NCBI GenBank assembly: GCA_018340805.1
Contig: JACMZG010001908.1
Coordinates: 18,839,414-18,903,413 of the forward strand
Reading direction: 5' to 3'
DNA length: 64,000 nt
Origin: Microvelia longipes
Taxonomy: Eukaryota > Arthropoda > Insecta > Hemiptera > Veliidae
This document shows, in pieces, positions 40,920-51,640 of the stretch (its first letter is position 1; each line of letters begins with the position of its first letter). The notes under the pieces were generated by a model, which was not told the DNA's origin, made no database searches, and saw nothing but the letters and a program-made list of their open reading frames with translations. Made by a program: the position numbers and the translations under genes.

Positions 40920-41360
40920 CGGGTACGGGGTATTTCGGAACTTGTCTGTACTACTTCAGATTCGCTCAGACAGTATTTTATTGTTTTATTCACAGCGGTC
41001 ACTCGTCGAGGCACTTCGACCTTGCTCGAAGCTGCTTAACTTTAAAAAGGTTGTATTTACCGCAAGTTGAAGAAGTAATCGAAGAATCAGCTACGGTCGA
41101 TACTTGCTGTTGGATATATTCCGGGACCGGTTTCGGCATAACGCCATCATCAGCAGGCGGGGCAACACTAGAGCTCTCAACTAATAAAGTTATATTAGTG
41201 AATAACTTCTAGTCTCAATGAGCACGACGAGTCATCTTCAGAGGGCTTCGAGAGTTGCCCCGCCTGCTGAAGATGGCATTGTGCCGAAACCGGTCCAGGG
41301 ATATTAATATCCAACAACAAGTATCGACAGTAGCTGATTCTTCGATTGCTGCTTAACTTT
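40920..41360 (-). mobile_element. 5S rRNA-derived SINE, copy b, split by insertion
   Basis: On the minus strand it reads GTTAAGCAGCTTCGAGC, then AAGTGCCTCGACGAGTGACCG, matching the 3' half of 5S rRNA in order, then a body ending in ACCCCGTACCCGATTTTT at about 40,925. The head is interrupted at 41,044-41,347 by another element, and the interrupted word GCTGCTTAACTTT is present on both sides. Confidence 0.7.
41044..41347. mobile_element. Inverted-arm retroelement with two hammerhead-like cores
   Basis: Flanked by a 13-bp direct duplication, GCTGCTTAACTTT (41,031-41,043 and 41,348-41,360). The arms are inverted copies: GAAGAATCAGCTACGG, AGTATCGAC and TGCCCCGCCTGCTGA occur on opposite strands left and right. 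Each arm has CTGANGA, a short hairpin (GGC/GCC or GGCA/TGCC), GAAA and CCGGTC, on the minus strand at 41,121-41,153 and the plus strand at 41,267-41,297. Duplication length and arms with ribozyme-like cores fit a non-autonomous Penelope-type element, inferred by analogy with 47.2-48.7 kb. Confidence 0.75.
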
Positions 41361-41609
41361 TATGATCTAAAAAAATGTGGATATACTTTCAGCATTCAAA
41401 CAAAATAATATACTTATTTATTAAGTAAATCTATACACTAGTACTCCATTTCAACTTAATGTGATTATTTCCTGTGGAAAACGTATACAAAATACAAATA
41501 ATTCGAGAAAGACTAAAGCTGATAATGAGATGAAACATGCCATATATGTTGTTTGGTCTTATACATGTCTACACATCATTAATGCAAAATCGAGAGACAA
41601 TTTTTTTCG

Positions 41610-41895
41610 CGGTTCATGAATTTTTGAAATTTTTGCTGAGTCATTATTAGAAGTTAATGACGTCATAAAAAAAATAGTTTACTAGGTAGCTCAACAAGTC
41701 CTAAAGATTGATTTGTGTGCATCTTTTCAACTCTTTAACATGCTGGGAGATACGATGATAATCACACATATACAGATGATAATACGACAATAAGACACAC
41801 ACATATACAGACAGACAACTTTGTAACAACCACTTAAGAGGCCTTAAAAAAACCTGAAACGGATAATTTAGGTGAAACCCCGGTTTAGATATTTT
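41610..41895 (-). repeat. Dispersed repeat P, copy 2
   Basis: Same block order as 7,190-7,475: TTTGCTGAGTCATTATTAG, TTAATGACGTCATAA, TTCAACTCTTTAACATG, CTGGGAGATACGATGATAA, ACCACTTAAGAGGCCTTAAA and AGGTGAAACCCCGGTTT. It carries an extra CA/TA-rich microsatellite (41,765-41,815). Confidence 0.75.
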
Positions 41896-42419
41896 ACACA
41901 ATACTTTTCTAAATACCTATAACTATAGTATAAGCGAGGAATAGTACATATAATCTTACAGCGATTGAATTTGAAAATATGAATGCTGAAATTTCCAACC
42001 TAAGGCGGACATTGCGCTATCTGGGCAAAGAGAGTAATAATAGTTGATATAGTAAATTTTACCACATTTCTCAGGAGTCTGGCCATTGTGCACGATTCTC
42101 TTATTTTCTACATCGTCTGTAACGACCCAGTGCAACAAATAGTAGAGTATTATTTGAATTCTACAGATATAAAATTAATTTAATAAGTCAGCTTTACTTT
42201 TACTGATGCTAACCTTTACAAAACATTATTATAAATTTATTTGGAAAAATTCTCACCTAATATCGTCTAGAAGATCACATTCGTTTTGGTTCTTTGTGTT
42301 TAATTTGCCCACCTGCTCTGAATGTAAATTTTTAAGAAACTTCGAATAATTTCCCTGAAACAATAAAAAACATTTTTAGATAATTAAAATTAATATTGAT
42401 AATAATAATAACCGTTTAT

Positions 42420-42655
42420 AGCCATGCAGATCCACAGGGTAACCCCTGTAAAAACTACCTCAGGTGATAGTAGTAACCGTTACGCTCCACAAGTGTGTTC
42501 CACAGTTGGCAATAATTAATTTGATCAATAATCTTAGATGAATTGAGAGCGTAAGCTGGGATGCAAACCCCTGACCTTAAAGAGCCAAAGGTCAGTACAT
42601 ATACTGACGCTTTAACTAACCACGGAGACTTAACTAACCACGGAGACGGCTAAAA
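42420..42655 (-). mobile_element. tRNA-derived SINE
   Basis: Read on the minus strand from 42,650: GTCTCCGTGGTTAGTTAA, AAGCGTCAG (D-arm/A-box-like), an anticodon-arm-like stretch, then AGGGGTTTGCATCCCAG (B-box/T-arm-like). The order and spacing (~75 bp) fit a tRNA head. The first 18-19 bp are present twice in tandem, a slippage duplication. The downstream body (to about 42,420) has no ORF. RNA polymerase III transcription is the family norm; this copy lacks a full cloverleaf and is not a tRNA gene. Confidence 0.6.
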
Positions 42656-43019
42656 AAATCTCAATCTACGATATTTCTCTTGGTATCTCTATATGTATAT
42701 TCACTCTATTGTATCTCTTTATATTATTATCTCTTCATAAGTGACACATAGAAATTAAATAATAATTAAAGTTAGCGTTAATTAGTAATTAAAAGGAACA
42801 CTAGTTAGCTGGAGAATTTGATGTATGTTGCAATTACCACCTAGACCACAAATCTAATTCCTTAGATAAAAAGCTCCTCTACTAGGAAACATTCATAAAA
42901 CATCTCTCGCTTTCTTTGACACGAAGGAAAGGTGTCTCTTAAGAGAACACATGATTGTGCAACAGACTAATAGGTTGAAGATAGGTTCTCTGATGTTCTA
43001 GAATAATATAGTTCTGTAA

Positions 43020-43620
43020 TCATCACACATTAGTTCAATATTATAATAGAGTTTTGTAGTTAGGTTTTGGAGTAGTAGTTGTTTAGTTGTATAAACAATT
43101 TTGTTGTTAGTTCTATAATAGTAGTTGTTTAGTTTTATAAAATCATTTTGTTGTTAGTTCTATGATAGTAGTTGTTAAGTTTTATATGGTTTTGTAGTTA
43201 CTTTTTGAATAATAATTTGTTTATTTTGATAATATTGTTTTTGTCATTTCTATAATAGTAATTGTTTAATTTTATAAAATAATTTTGTTGTTACTTCTAT
43301 AATATAAGTTGTTAATGTTATACACTAGTTTTGTACTTACATCTCAAATAAGAATTTTTTTAGTTTTATAATATTGTTTTTGTCAGTTCTATAATAGTAG
43401 TTGTTTAGTATTATAAAATAATTTTGTTGTTAGTTCTATAATAGTAGTTCTTTAGTTGTATACACTAGTTTTGTACTTATTGTTAAATAAGAATTTTTTA
43501 GTTTTATAATATTGTTTTTGTTAGTTCTATAGTGGTATTTTTAGTTTTGTATTATAGTTTTTTTGTTTGTTCTATTGTTGTAGTTAATAAGTTTTATAAC
43601 TATAAGTTTTATAGTTTAGT
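43020..43620. repeat. 46-47-bp T-rich minisatellite
   Basis: TTGTTAGTTCTATAATAGTA followed by GTTGTTTAGTTTTATAA recurs about every 46-47 bp (TTCTATAATA at about 43,111, 43,158, 43,248, 43,295, 43,387 and 43,433). Units are diverged. No ORF. Confidence 0.8.
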
Positions 43621-44633
43621 AGCAAGGATATGTTGTCCTGACTTCTAAATTTCGAGATTTCGAAGATATCGAGCAAACCTTAACATACGCTTCAACATAG
43701 GCTGGAAAATAGTGTTTCTTATAAATGTTGTCAATGTTATGTTAAAGTTATTTAAAGTAAAGATGTGTTGTTAAAAGTTCAATACGTATGTAGTATTTTA
43801 GTGAATAATAAAAAGCAATAATACTAAGTAATGAATATAAAGTCGATATTAGTTAATTAGAGTAACCTAAACATAGATACACAAAACAAACAGGGTTATA
43901 TTACATTCTTTAAAAATTTAACGATCTGATTTCATTTTATAGCCATTGCATGTCACAAATAAATTGCATACAAGATTCAATAGCGTAAAAAAATTTCTTC
44001 AGTTTTTTTTAGCGAATTCAATTCAAATATAATTTACTAAAACTGGCTAGCGTTTGGATAATCATCAAGAAAGAACAAAAAGAAACGACTTAACGCTACG
44101 GAAATATAAATATATTTGAACAAATTTAATTTAGATTTTATTAAACTAAAAGATAAAATAAAAATAACTCGAGCGAGAGAATGGAAAAAAGATATCAAAA
44201 CACATTATATTTTATACTTTAAAAAACCATTAATTACATAAATTTCAAACTAAATTGGGTAAAAGATATGAAGAAAAAAATTGAAAAGTAAATAAAATAG
44301 ATTTTAGACAATCCATTATAACGGCACAATTGATACAACTTTAAGCTCTGTATTGTTATAATATTGAACAAGGACCTGGTTTTGCCGTCTTTTTGTCGGT
44401 AAAAAATATCCAAAAAAGATAAAAGGAGTTAAAAGAAAACATATAAAAAAGTTAAAAATCTTTCGTAATACCATCGTTTTCAATAAACTAATACAATGTA
44501 ATGTCTTTATTCTTTCATAATGTATTTTGCACAGTCATATCATTATTATCTCTTTATTATGGTTTTTTGGTAGCATTGTTTTTTTCATATCAAATAGTTA
44601 TTTATGCATCAAGGAAATAAAATGAGCCATTTT

Positions 44634-44807
44634 TCCCTGATCTGTAAAGTTGGTTCCTAAGACGAAGTCGCAGGAACTAAAGCAAATTAATCCCGAAGCA
44701 AAGCTGAGGGATAATTTACTCCCGAGCTGCAGGCGAGGGAAATAATGACATTTTACTCCCGAGGCGGAGCCGAGGGAGGAAAACAGTAAGGGAAAAATGG
44801 CTGTTTA
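44634..44807. mobile_element. Short inverted-end element with GAGGGA repeats
   Basis: It begins AGCCATTTTTCCCT and ends AGGGAAAAATGGCT. Inside, CCCGAAGCAAAGCTGAGGGA, CCCGAGCTGCAGGCGAGGGA and CCCGAGGCGGAGCCGAGGGA are three variants of one ~20-bp near-palindrome. It is GC-rich in an AT-rich surround. Class unknown. Confidence 0.65.
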
Positions 44808-45289
44808 TTCTCGAGGTACATACAATATTTTATCTTCAAAAGAGAAAAAAACATACCAGATATAGCGATTTAATAACACTTAAACATATGTAACATACAT
44901 AATAATAACATTATTTTAGACAGTATGCTAAAATACTGTCTAAAATAATGTAGTAACCGAAGTATGCTAACATTATATTTTCACTAATAGTCTTTACTTT
45001 ATTACTCTCACACCATTTCTTGAAATCGTCGTACTTTTTATCGTAATTTTTTCTTGATTTATTTCGCAAGAGATTACTTTTTATTTTTCTTGCTTCTTAT
45101 TAGGAGGTGTATGTTGATCCAGCTTTAGAAGTTTATTAATTGAGAAGATGTTACAATCATTATCCATGGTTATACACGAACACTAACACAGTTTTAACTT
45201 AATGAACAAGTTTGTATCGAAAAACATTATAACAAACACAAATAAAAATATTTCTTTAAAGAATTATTAATATTGTTAAACACGTGTTT

Positions 45290-45540
45290 AAATTGATGTT
45301 AGTATAAAACGCGCATGCGTAGTTTGATATTTGTTTTGTTTGTGTCTGGTTGCTATGGCAATCAGACACTACCTTACAACGTGTTTCGCGCATGCGTAAT
45401 GTCTGTTTTTTATTTTAGTCCCTGATTTTGTTTTAGTCCCGCATTTTAGTTTAGTCCCATATATTAAGATAAGAGACGAAAAGCCCGTTTTAGTCCCTTA
45501 TATTAGAGTAAATAAGTTCACTTTAGTCCCTTTTGGAGAT
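45290..45540 (+). promoter_or_regulatory. X-box/NRF1-like cluster and TTTAGTCCC repeats
   Basis: GGTTGCTATGGCAATC (about 45,347) is close to the RFX X-box palindrome and can also form a hairpin. It is flanked by GCGCATGCGTA (45,310) and CGCGCATGCGTAA (45,388), both like NRF1 sites. Next come five TTTAGTCCC or close copies (45,413-45,530). In animals X-boxes mark ciliary promoters, but no host gene is visible beside it, so it could equally be repeat-derived. Confidence 0.4.
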
Positions 45541-45728
45541 AAATACATTATTTTAAACAATTTTAGATATAAGGCTACCCTTCACTAATGAATAATAAAT
45601 TTTTATCTCCAAACGGTGTATAATGTAAAGTTTATTGACTAGTTTTTAGGGAGTAAAAAAGCCCCCAAAAATTATAAGGGGAAGCCGACCAAAAAAAATT
45701 TGTATTGGCTCAAAATCCGTTTTAGGTC

Positions 45729-45740
45729 ATATATACATAC

Positions 45741-45824
<84 letters not shown>
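45729..45824. repeat. (ATAC)n/(TA)n tract
   Basis: ATAC repeats followed by a TA tract. Confidence 0.9.
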
Positions 45825-45827
<3 letters not shown>

Positions 45828-46679
45828 TAATTATAATTATTCTGCTAATCTGTATAATTCGAGCTAGTACAGTTTTAGTGGTGTGTAGATTATTAGAGAA
45901 ACAATCCATTTTACATTTTACATGTGCAACATGTAAAAAATACGTAAAATAACAGCAATGAATAAAAATACGATAACTAAATCTTCTATTATAATTATAA
46001 AATATACTAAGAAATTCACAAGTTATAAGAGACTAAGTTCTTTTCGTAGTTACCAGATATTTTTTCGAAGAAGAATCGATTGTTAATTTTAAGTGGAGAA
46101 GCTAGAAAGTTTACTAACGGGAGAATTCCCCCACCTGCTCTATAATAGAAACCCTTCAGTCCAACAACCCATACCTTCTGAAACCAGGAATCATTAACTT
46201 TACAAATAGACTCGGTTCGTTCCAACACACGCAGGTCAAACACGATAACCAAACTTAGATCCAACAAATTAATTACTGCTGAAAGATATAACCAATAAAG
46301 TAAATAAATAAAGTCAATAACGGTATTGATTCGTTATTTTCCTCAAAGTATTAAGTCTAAAAATAGCAAATTAAGATAATAAGATTTATCAGTTTTGAGA
46401 ATTGTATGCTCAACTGAGACAATTTTTACTTAAGTCTGTCAGTAACTAGATTTTCAGTAATATTTATCTGAATCTAAACAGCTATTTTGCAGTTTTACAA
46501 GAAAATTGATCATATACATTCACGAGATTTGACATACGGTGTCAAAAGTATGGCAAATTGCTTTTAGCGAAATTCTTTTTAAAAATCGCTAAAGTAATGG
46601 CTCATGTATTAGGGTGAGGGGGTATAGGAGTGTTTCTAAAATACGTGTCAGAGGATCCTGACCCTAGAATGAGGTCCTA

Positions 46680-47100
46680 ATTTATTCTTTTTGAATTAAA
46701 CCAGTTCGAAGTCGATACGACCACTTTTAGTGACAAAAAATCGAAAAACAAAGGTCAATCAGCGGATAAACCAAAATACGATTGATAACAATATATGTTG
46801 AGTAGAGTGTCGTTTTGGATGTTTTTGGGGTGCTGAATCCAATATAATTAGTCTAAAGTCATTCTTATCGAGCTCAACCTAGGGTTTCCGGGTTCGAATC
46901 TTGGTAACGGCACTAATTTTTTATCTTCTTATTTACAGAATTTAAGTTGTTAACTTCATACTATTTTTGCCGCGGAACACCACAAACCTAGAATTTTTTT
47001 AGAAAAGCGCGCTTTTTTTCCTTATCAATCCAATTTTGGCTTAAGTTTTCGGTATATACTTACTTTTTTAGAATTTTTTAAAGGATATGCGCTAAACATT
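46680..47100 (-). mobile_element. Composite repeat X, partial diverged copy
   Basis: It has TTCGAAGTCGATACGACCAC, GAGTAGAGTGTCGTTTTGG, GGGTGCTGAATC and GGGTTCGAATCTTGG in the order of minus-strand X copies. It ends in an AAGCGCGCTTTTTTTCC block shared with 4,760. Confidence 0.65.
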
Positions 47101-47579
47101 AGCTTAAACTGAGCTTCAAATGAGTGCAAATAATACTGAGCTATGTAGTGTAATCTATGGGATAAATATGCAAATTTTCTTTAAATGCTTTGAAAAAGTT
47201 AAACAACAAGTTATGATATTACTGCTCAGTAAAATATATACAGTTAAAATAAGTCTCTCCACTGATGTATCATTTATTTAAAATAAAGCGTAACCGGCTT
47301 TCAACCAACTAAAGGCCATCATCAGTGCCTAACAAACAAATAAGTAAAAAATAAAAGTACAAAAAACATTACAAGAGGCCAAAATCAAAAGGTAAAACAA
47401 AGATAAAAATATATAAAAAACAAACACTAAAACGCATAAAATGAGAAAAAAACATACCGGTGAGATGTTAGGATGCTAGGTCTTGAGTCTTTTCTTATTG
47501 TTGAATGGTATAAGACTAACCTTATCGTATTGAAGACGTATTTTGCATTTGGACTGGCTCTATTGATGACCTTAACAGT

Positions 47580-48010
47580 TTCATGCAATATCTTAACAAG
47601 TGTTATCCTTCTATTAACTTCACTCATGAAATCGAGGAAAATAGACGTACTCATTACCTCGTTCTTACCGTCATAAGAAAAGAAGATAACTCGTTAATAC
47701 ATGCTTCTCAGTTCACCCTTGGTCACATAAAATGGCTGCTTTTAATTCTATGGTCCATCGCCTTATTCACTACCCATTAGACCAGGAGGCTTACGAAAAG
47801 GAGCTTCGTTGTATAAAATACATCGCTAGTACAAATGGTTATAACGAGCAGTTGATTACTAGACTTGTACTGAATAAAAACCGTAGAAAACTACTTACTG
47901 AGATAGGAGCCATTAAAGAGAATAAGAGTGAAGGGACATGGTGTTCGATACCTTATGTAGGAGTGCTGTCTAAGAAGCTTGCTTCTGTGCTACAGCGTAA
48001 CAAGTTTTAA
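47580..48010 (+). pseudogene. Penelope-like reverse transcriptase, C-terminal remnant
   Basis: Frame 1 (from 47,583) reads QYLNKCYPSINFTHEIEENRR...LVLTVIRKEDNSL, and a second frame from 47,732 reads FNSMVHRLIHYPLDQEAYEKELRCIKYIASTNGY. Both match the order expected for the palm end and thumb/linker of Penelope-like RTs, with the IHRL...NGY signature before the nuclease. A frameshift at about 47,731 and another at about 48,003 split it. The catalytic YxDD box is not present, so this copy cannot reverse-transcribe. Confidence 0.75.
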
Positions 48011-48455
48011 TGTTAGTTATTGTAGTGTAAACACCCTTAGATCTCAAATTTGTCGCTTTAAGGACCCTGTTGAACCTGAACTGAGAATTGGTGTCAACGT
48101 GATACAATGCGGCACCTGTAGCGCACAATACGTAGGTCAAACAGGTAGGAACCTGCGTACAAGGGCTCGCGAAACTAATAGTACCAGCAAATTCCATCAA
48201 CACTTGGTTCAAGAAGGGCATTCTCAAGCAGACCACCAGGCAGGGTTTCTCCATTTTGTTAACAAGGGTCGAAAAAAGGATGCATTGGAGAAATTCGAGA
48301 TTTTTAGGAGCCGCCAAGCTATGGGTGACCTCAACTTGAACAATAGAGGGGCGAGTTCTGATCTGATAAGAGAACTAGCTAAAATAACGCACCCTCTTCA
48401 ATACGATAAGGTTAGTCTTATACCATTCAACAATAAGAAAAGACTCAAGACCTAG
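48004..48455 (+). CDS. GIY-YIG endonuclease domain of Penelope-like element
   Basis: The frame from about 48,004 begins SFNVSYCSVNTLRSQICRFK, a linker, then VNVIQCGTCSAQYVGQTGRNLRTRARE. The pattern xxVIxC..C...YVGxTxRxLxxRxxEH is the GIY-YIG core: the GIY is degenerate (VIQ), the YIG appears as YVG, and the Arg follows in NLRTRARE. The canonical Cys pair typical of Penelope nucleases is visible (CGTC). The C-terminal part, FEIFRSRQAMGDLNLN, runs to a stop at 48,455. It would nick the target DNA for priming. It is separated from the RT remnant by a frameshift and lacks its own start, so it is likely inactive. Confidence 0.8.
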
Positions 48456-48690
48456 CTCCTAACATCTCACCGGTATGTTTTTTTCTCATTCTTTTATGCG
48501 TTTTAGTGTTTGTTTTTATATTTTTTTAATCTTTGTTTTACCTTTTGATTTTAGCCCCTTGTAATGTTTTTTGTACTTTTATTTTTTACTTATTTGTTTG
48601 TTAGGCACTGATGATGACCTTTAGTTTGTTGAAAGCCGGTTAAGCTTTATTTTAAATAAATAACCAATCAGTGGAGAGACTTATTTTATT

Positions 48691-50243
48691 ATTTTGATCA
48701 TGATGAACTCCTCTAGCACTCATACTTTGAATCCTACATACTGTTATTAATATATATATATACTGAAAATTAAGCCAATATTGGATCGATAACCAATAAA
48801 GTGCGCATTTCAAAGAATTTTTAAGTTTTAGAAATTTGTGGGAGCTGAAGTGCATTGGTGAGGAGTAAATATATCGTAACAGTCACGTCTAAAGGCTAAA
48901 TAAAGCTTAAGACAAATACTAGTTTCTAATTGGTTTAACACAATTTTATAGAGAAAGAGTAATCAACCAATAAGGTTTTTATATCAATGTTTACACTTTG
49001 GACTATAGACTTACTAGATATCTTTTAAGTCCCTACTTTAAACCACTCTTAACTCGTCCGTCGACTTAATGAGATAAAAAAGTTAAACTTCATTGAATGT
49101 TTGACGTGACGTTAGTTAGGTTTAACGAGTCTGTATCGAAGTAAAGAGAATGCTTTGATAAACAGACTATATAAAAGTTTACAGTCCAAAAATAATTTTA
49201 ATAAATTACTGCTTATGATAAAATTAAAATATGTTATAATACTTACTTGCATTTCTATTGTCTATGATAATACAAGTACATTCAGTACCTATGGTAGGAA
49301 TAAGAGTTTACCTAGAAGAGTAAACCTAGTCCCATTATCCTTTAGTTAAAATGAAAAAGTTAGGACAAGCCCTAAGTTAGGGTAAGCTTCCACTTTTTTC
49401 AGCCTTTTAATTAATTTTTGAAATGAAGTTTTCGACCTTTGTTTAAGAATAATTACTATTCTGTATAATGTCTCTTTTTCACAGGAAGAACTCGTTTTTG
49501 AAAGAAAAAAGTTTAAAAAGTTTAATAACTACAAAGAATATTAAATCTGAAAATTTGAATTAAAAAAAGGTTAACAATAGCATTACATGATGACCAATTA
49601 GTCAAAGGTTACAGGCGGACCATGTTAAACGGAATAGTTTCTTCATTTAAATGTTTGTTAACTAATAGAGACTTAAATTGTTTCATAATCCTCATGTGAA
49701 AGAACGAATCTAAAATTCATAACTGAATATTTTAACAAATAAATACTAAAGCATTCTTTAATGAAAGGACTGTGATTTCCTTGAAGGGTTTCAAGATGCT
49801 AACCAAAATTCTCTAATTGGTGTCTAGGTTAATTTTAGCAAAATTATTATATATGGCTACTTATATTAAATTATTATTATATTTGGTACTTTAAACTCAC
49901 ACAAAACTATTCAGTCAAACACTAACCAGCCAAAAAGCGTCGTAAGTACAACTTGGCAAATTCATAACACAACTGTACTCTTCTTATTGTCAGGTTATAA
50001 ACAAATCGTGCCAAATGTCAGTTCTTACATTTTTACAAATGTTAGTTGTGTTGTCTTAGTACAACATAGTTTTTACAAAGTGGAAATTGAATTTGTTAAC
50101 TGTCTTATAGGTTGTAACATGGTATTTACTTATAGATGGTCGCGCATATATATTTAGGAACAGTAAAACTGTAGAGGGTAAATAATTAATGATGCTAATT
50201 AAGATGAGAAGCTTAGAGGCTAAGCTATAAGCATAAAACAATT
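48691..50243. other. AT-rich intergenic DNA, no gene seen
   Basis: Frames are short and unsupported. A weak inverted pair built on AGTACAAC and ACAACACAACT lies at 49,938-50,065. Confidence 0.4.
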
Positions 50244-50707
50244 NNNNNNNNNNNNNNNNNNNNNNNNNNNNNNNNNNNNNNNNNNNNNNNNNNNNNNNNN
50301 NNNNNNNNNNNNNNNNNNNNNNNNNNNNNNNNNNNNNNNNNNNNNNNNNNNNNNNNNNNNNNNNNNNNNNNNNNNNNNNNNNNNNNNNNNNNNNNNNNNN
50401 NNNNNNNNNNNNNNNNNNNNNNNNNNNNNNNNNNNNNNNNNNNNNNNNNNNNNNNNNNNNNNNNNNNNNNNNNNNNNNNNNNNNNNNNNNNNNNNNNNNN
50501 NNNNNNNNNNNNNNNNNNNNNNNNNNNNNNNNNNNNNNNNNNNNNNNNNNNNNNNNNNNNNNNNNNNNNNNNNNNNNNNNNNNNNNNNNNNNNNNNNNNN
50601 NNNNNNNNNNNNNNNNNNNNNNNNNNNNNNNNNNNNNNNNNNNNNNNNNNNNNNNNNNNNNNNNNNNNNNNNNNNNNNNNNNNNNNNNNNNNNNNNNNNN
50701 NNNNNNN
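50244..50707. other. Assembly gap (464 N)
   Basis: 464 N; unlike the 1,000-N gap this looks like an estimated length. Confidence 1.
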
Positions 50708-50974
50708 AAATATTTACAATAACGGCACGGGCAGATTTCTATAGTTATAATTAAGGAACAGGGCCTTCTAATATGTAACCTTAGAAATTTTGTAGGCCCT
50801 TGTAGAAAAATTAAATTAATTAAAATTGAGCCATTTTTTATTTAAAAAATTGACGATGTTTATTTTTCGTATGTTTAATAATTAAAGAGCCAACATCAAG
50901 GCCATCAGCACATCAAAAAATTGATAATTGTAAAAAAGTTTATAGATAATAAATAATTTCTTAATTCAGATAAA

Positions 50975-51065
50975 TTACTAAGTACACACAGCGTATTTAA
51001 CAGGCGATCGTATTGGATACGTATGCAATACGGTCAACTAACTTCATGGTTCTTACAGCGTCTTT
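50975..51065 (+). repeat. GATCGTAT-rich repeat end, partner of 54.6 kb
   Basis: AGTACACACAGCGTA, GCGATCGTATTGGATACG and CAATACGGT recur as complements at about 54,560-54,680 (GTGTGTGTGAACGTACT, GATCGTATCCCATACGAT and ACCGTATTG). The two may be the ends of one element that encloses the X/G cluster, or two separate copies. Confidence 0.5.
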
Positions 51066-51231
51066 GTTTAGCCGATCGAGTGAGATTACGTGATAACTGA
51101 TCCCGCCAAAACATCGTGTCTTTTATAGTGCAGGTTCACTTTTGGTTATAGGAAGTTTAAAAACAAAAATATATTTAATTAAATTGTGATTTTTTCTATG
51201 CATAATAATGAAGGTACAATTTAAAAAAATT

Positions 51232-51640
51232 CTGGTTGCGGTGGTCCGCATGTCGGGCGAATTTCCCTTTGGATGCGTGTTTCCGTGCTTTTTACATTAT
51301 ATAAGTTTACAACTACTAAATAATAATTCCGGCGGCGGTGGTCCGCTGTCGGGCGAATTTCATTTAGATGCGTGTTTCCGTGCTAAACACCCATTTCTTG
51401 CTTATGCAAGAACCATGCCCATTGCGTGGTTCCGGTTCATGCTTTAGAATAAGCAAGAAATGGGTTGTTTAGCACGGAAACACGCATTCTAAATGAAATT
51501 CGCCCGACAGCGGACCACCGCGCCGGAATTATTTATTTAGTAGTTGTAAACTTATATAATGTAAAAAGCACGGAAACACGCATCCAAAGGAAATTCGCCC
51601 GACATGCGGACCACCGCGCCAGAATTATTTTCTAGTTGTA
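51232..51640. mobile_element. Nested palindromic element G, compact copy
   Basis: The outer arms (CTGG type, 51,232-51,310 and 51,560-51,640) enclose inner arms (CCGG type, 51,325-51,395 and 51,455-51,530) around a short ~60-bp centre. This is the uninterrupted version of the 13.66/38.53 kb insertion site and reads ACAACTACTAAATAA at 51,310. Confidence 0.85.

Larger units (their letters stand above)
47245..48690 (+). mobile_element. Penelope-like element, 5'-truncated, inverted arms
   Basis: The arms at 47,245-47,535 and 48,396-48,690 are inverted copies of about 290 bp. They include the last codons of the endonuclease frame, an A/T-rich UTR and a hammerhead-like core (CTGATGA...GAAAGCCGGTTA; minus strand at 47,291-47,324, plus strand at 48,608-48,642). 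Between them lie the C-terminal part of a reverse transcriptase and a GIY-YIG endonuclease. Penelope-like elements typically show GIY-YIG nucleases, terminal repeats in either orientation and hammerhead motifs. The polymerase core is missing. Confidence 0.85.

Noticed and set aside
42545..42650. Functional tRNA gene on the minus strand
   Set aside because: A- and B-box-like stretches are present, but acceptor and anticodon stems do not pair well and an 18-bp block is duplicated. A tRNA-derived SINE fits better.
47970..48317. 115-residue minus-strand frame
   Set aside because: It is antisense to the GIY-YIG endonuclease, which has recognisable motifs on the plus strand.
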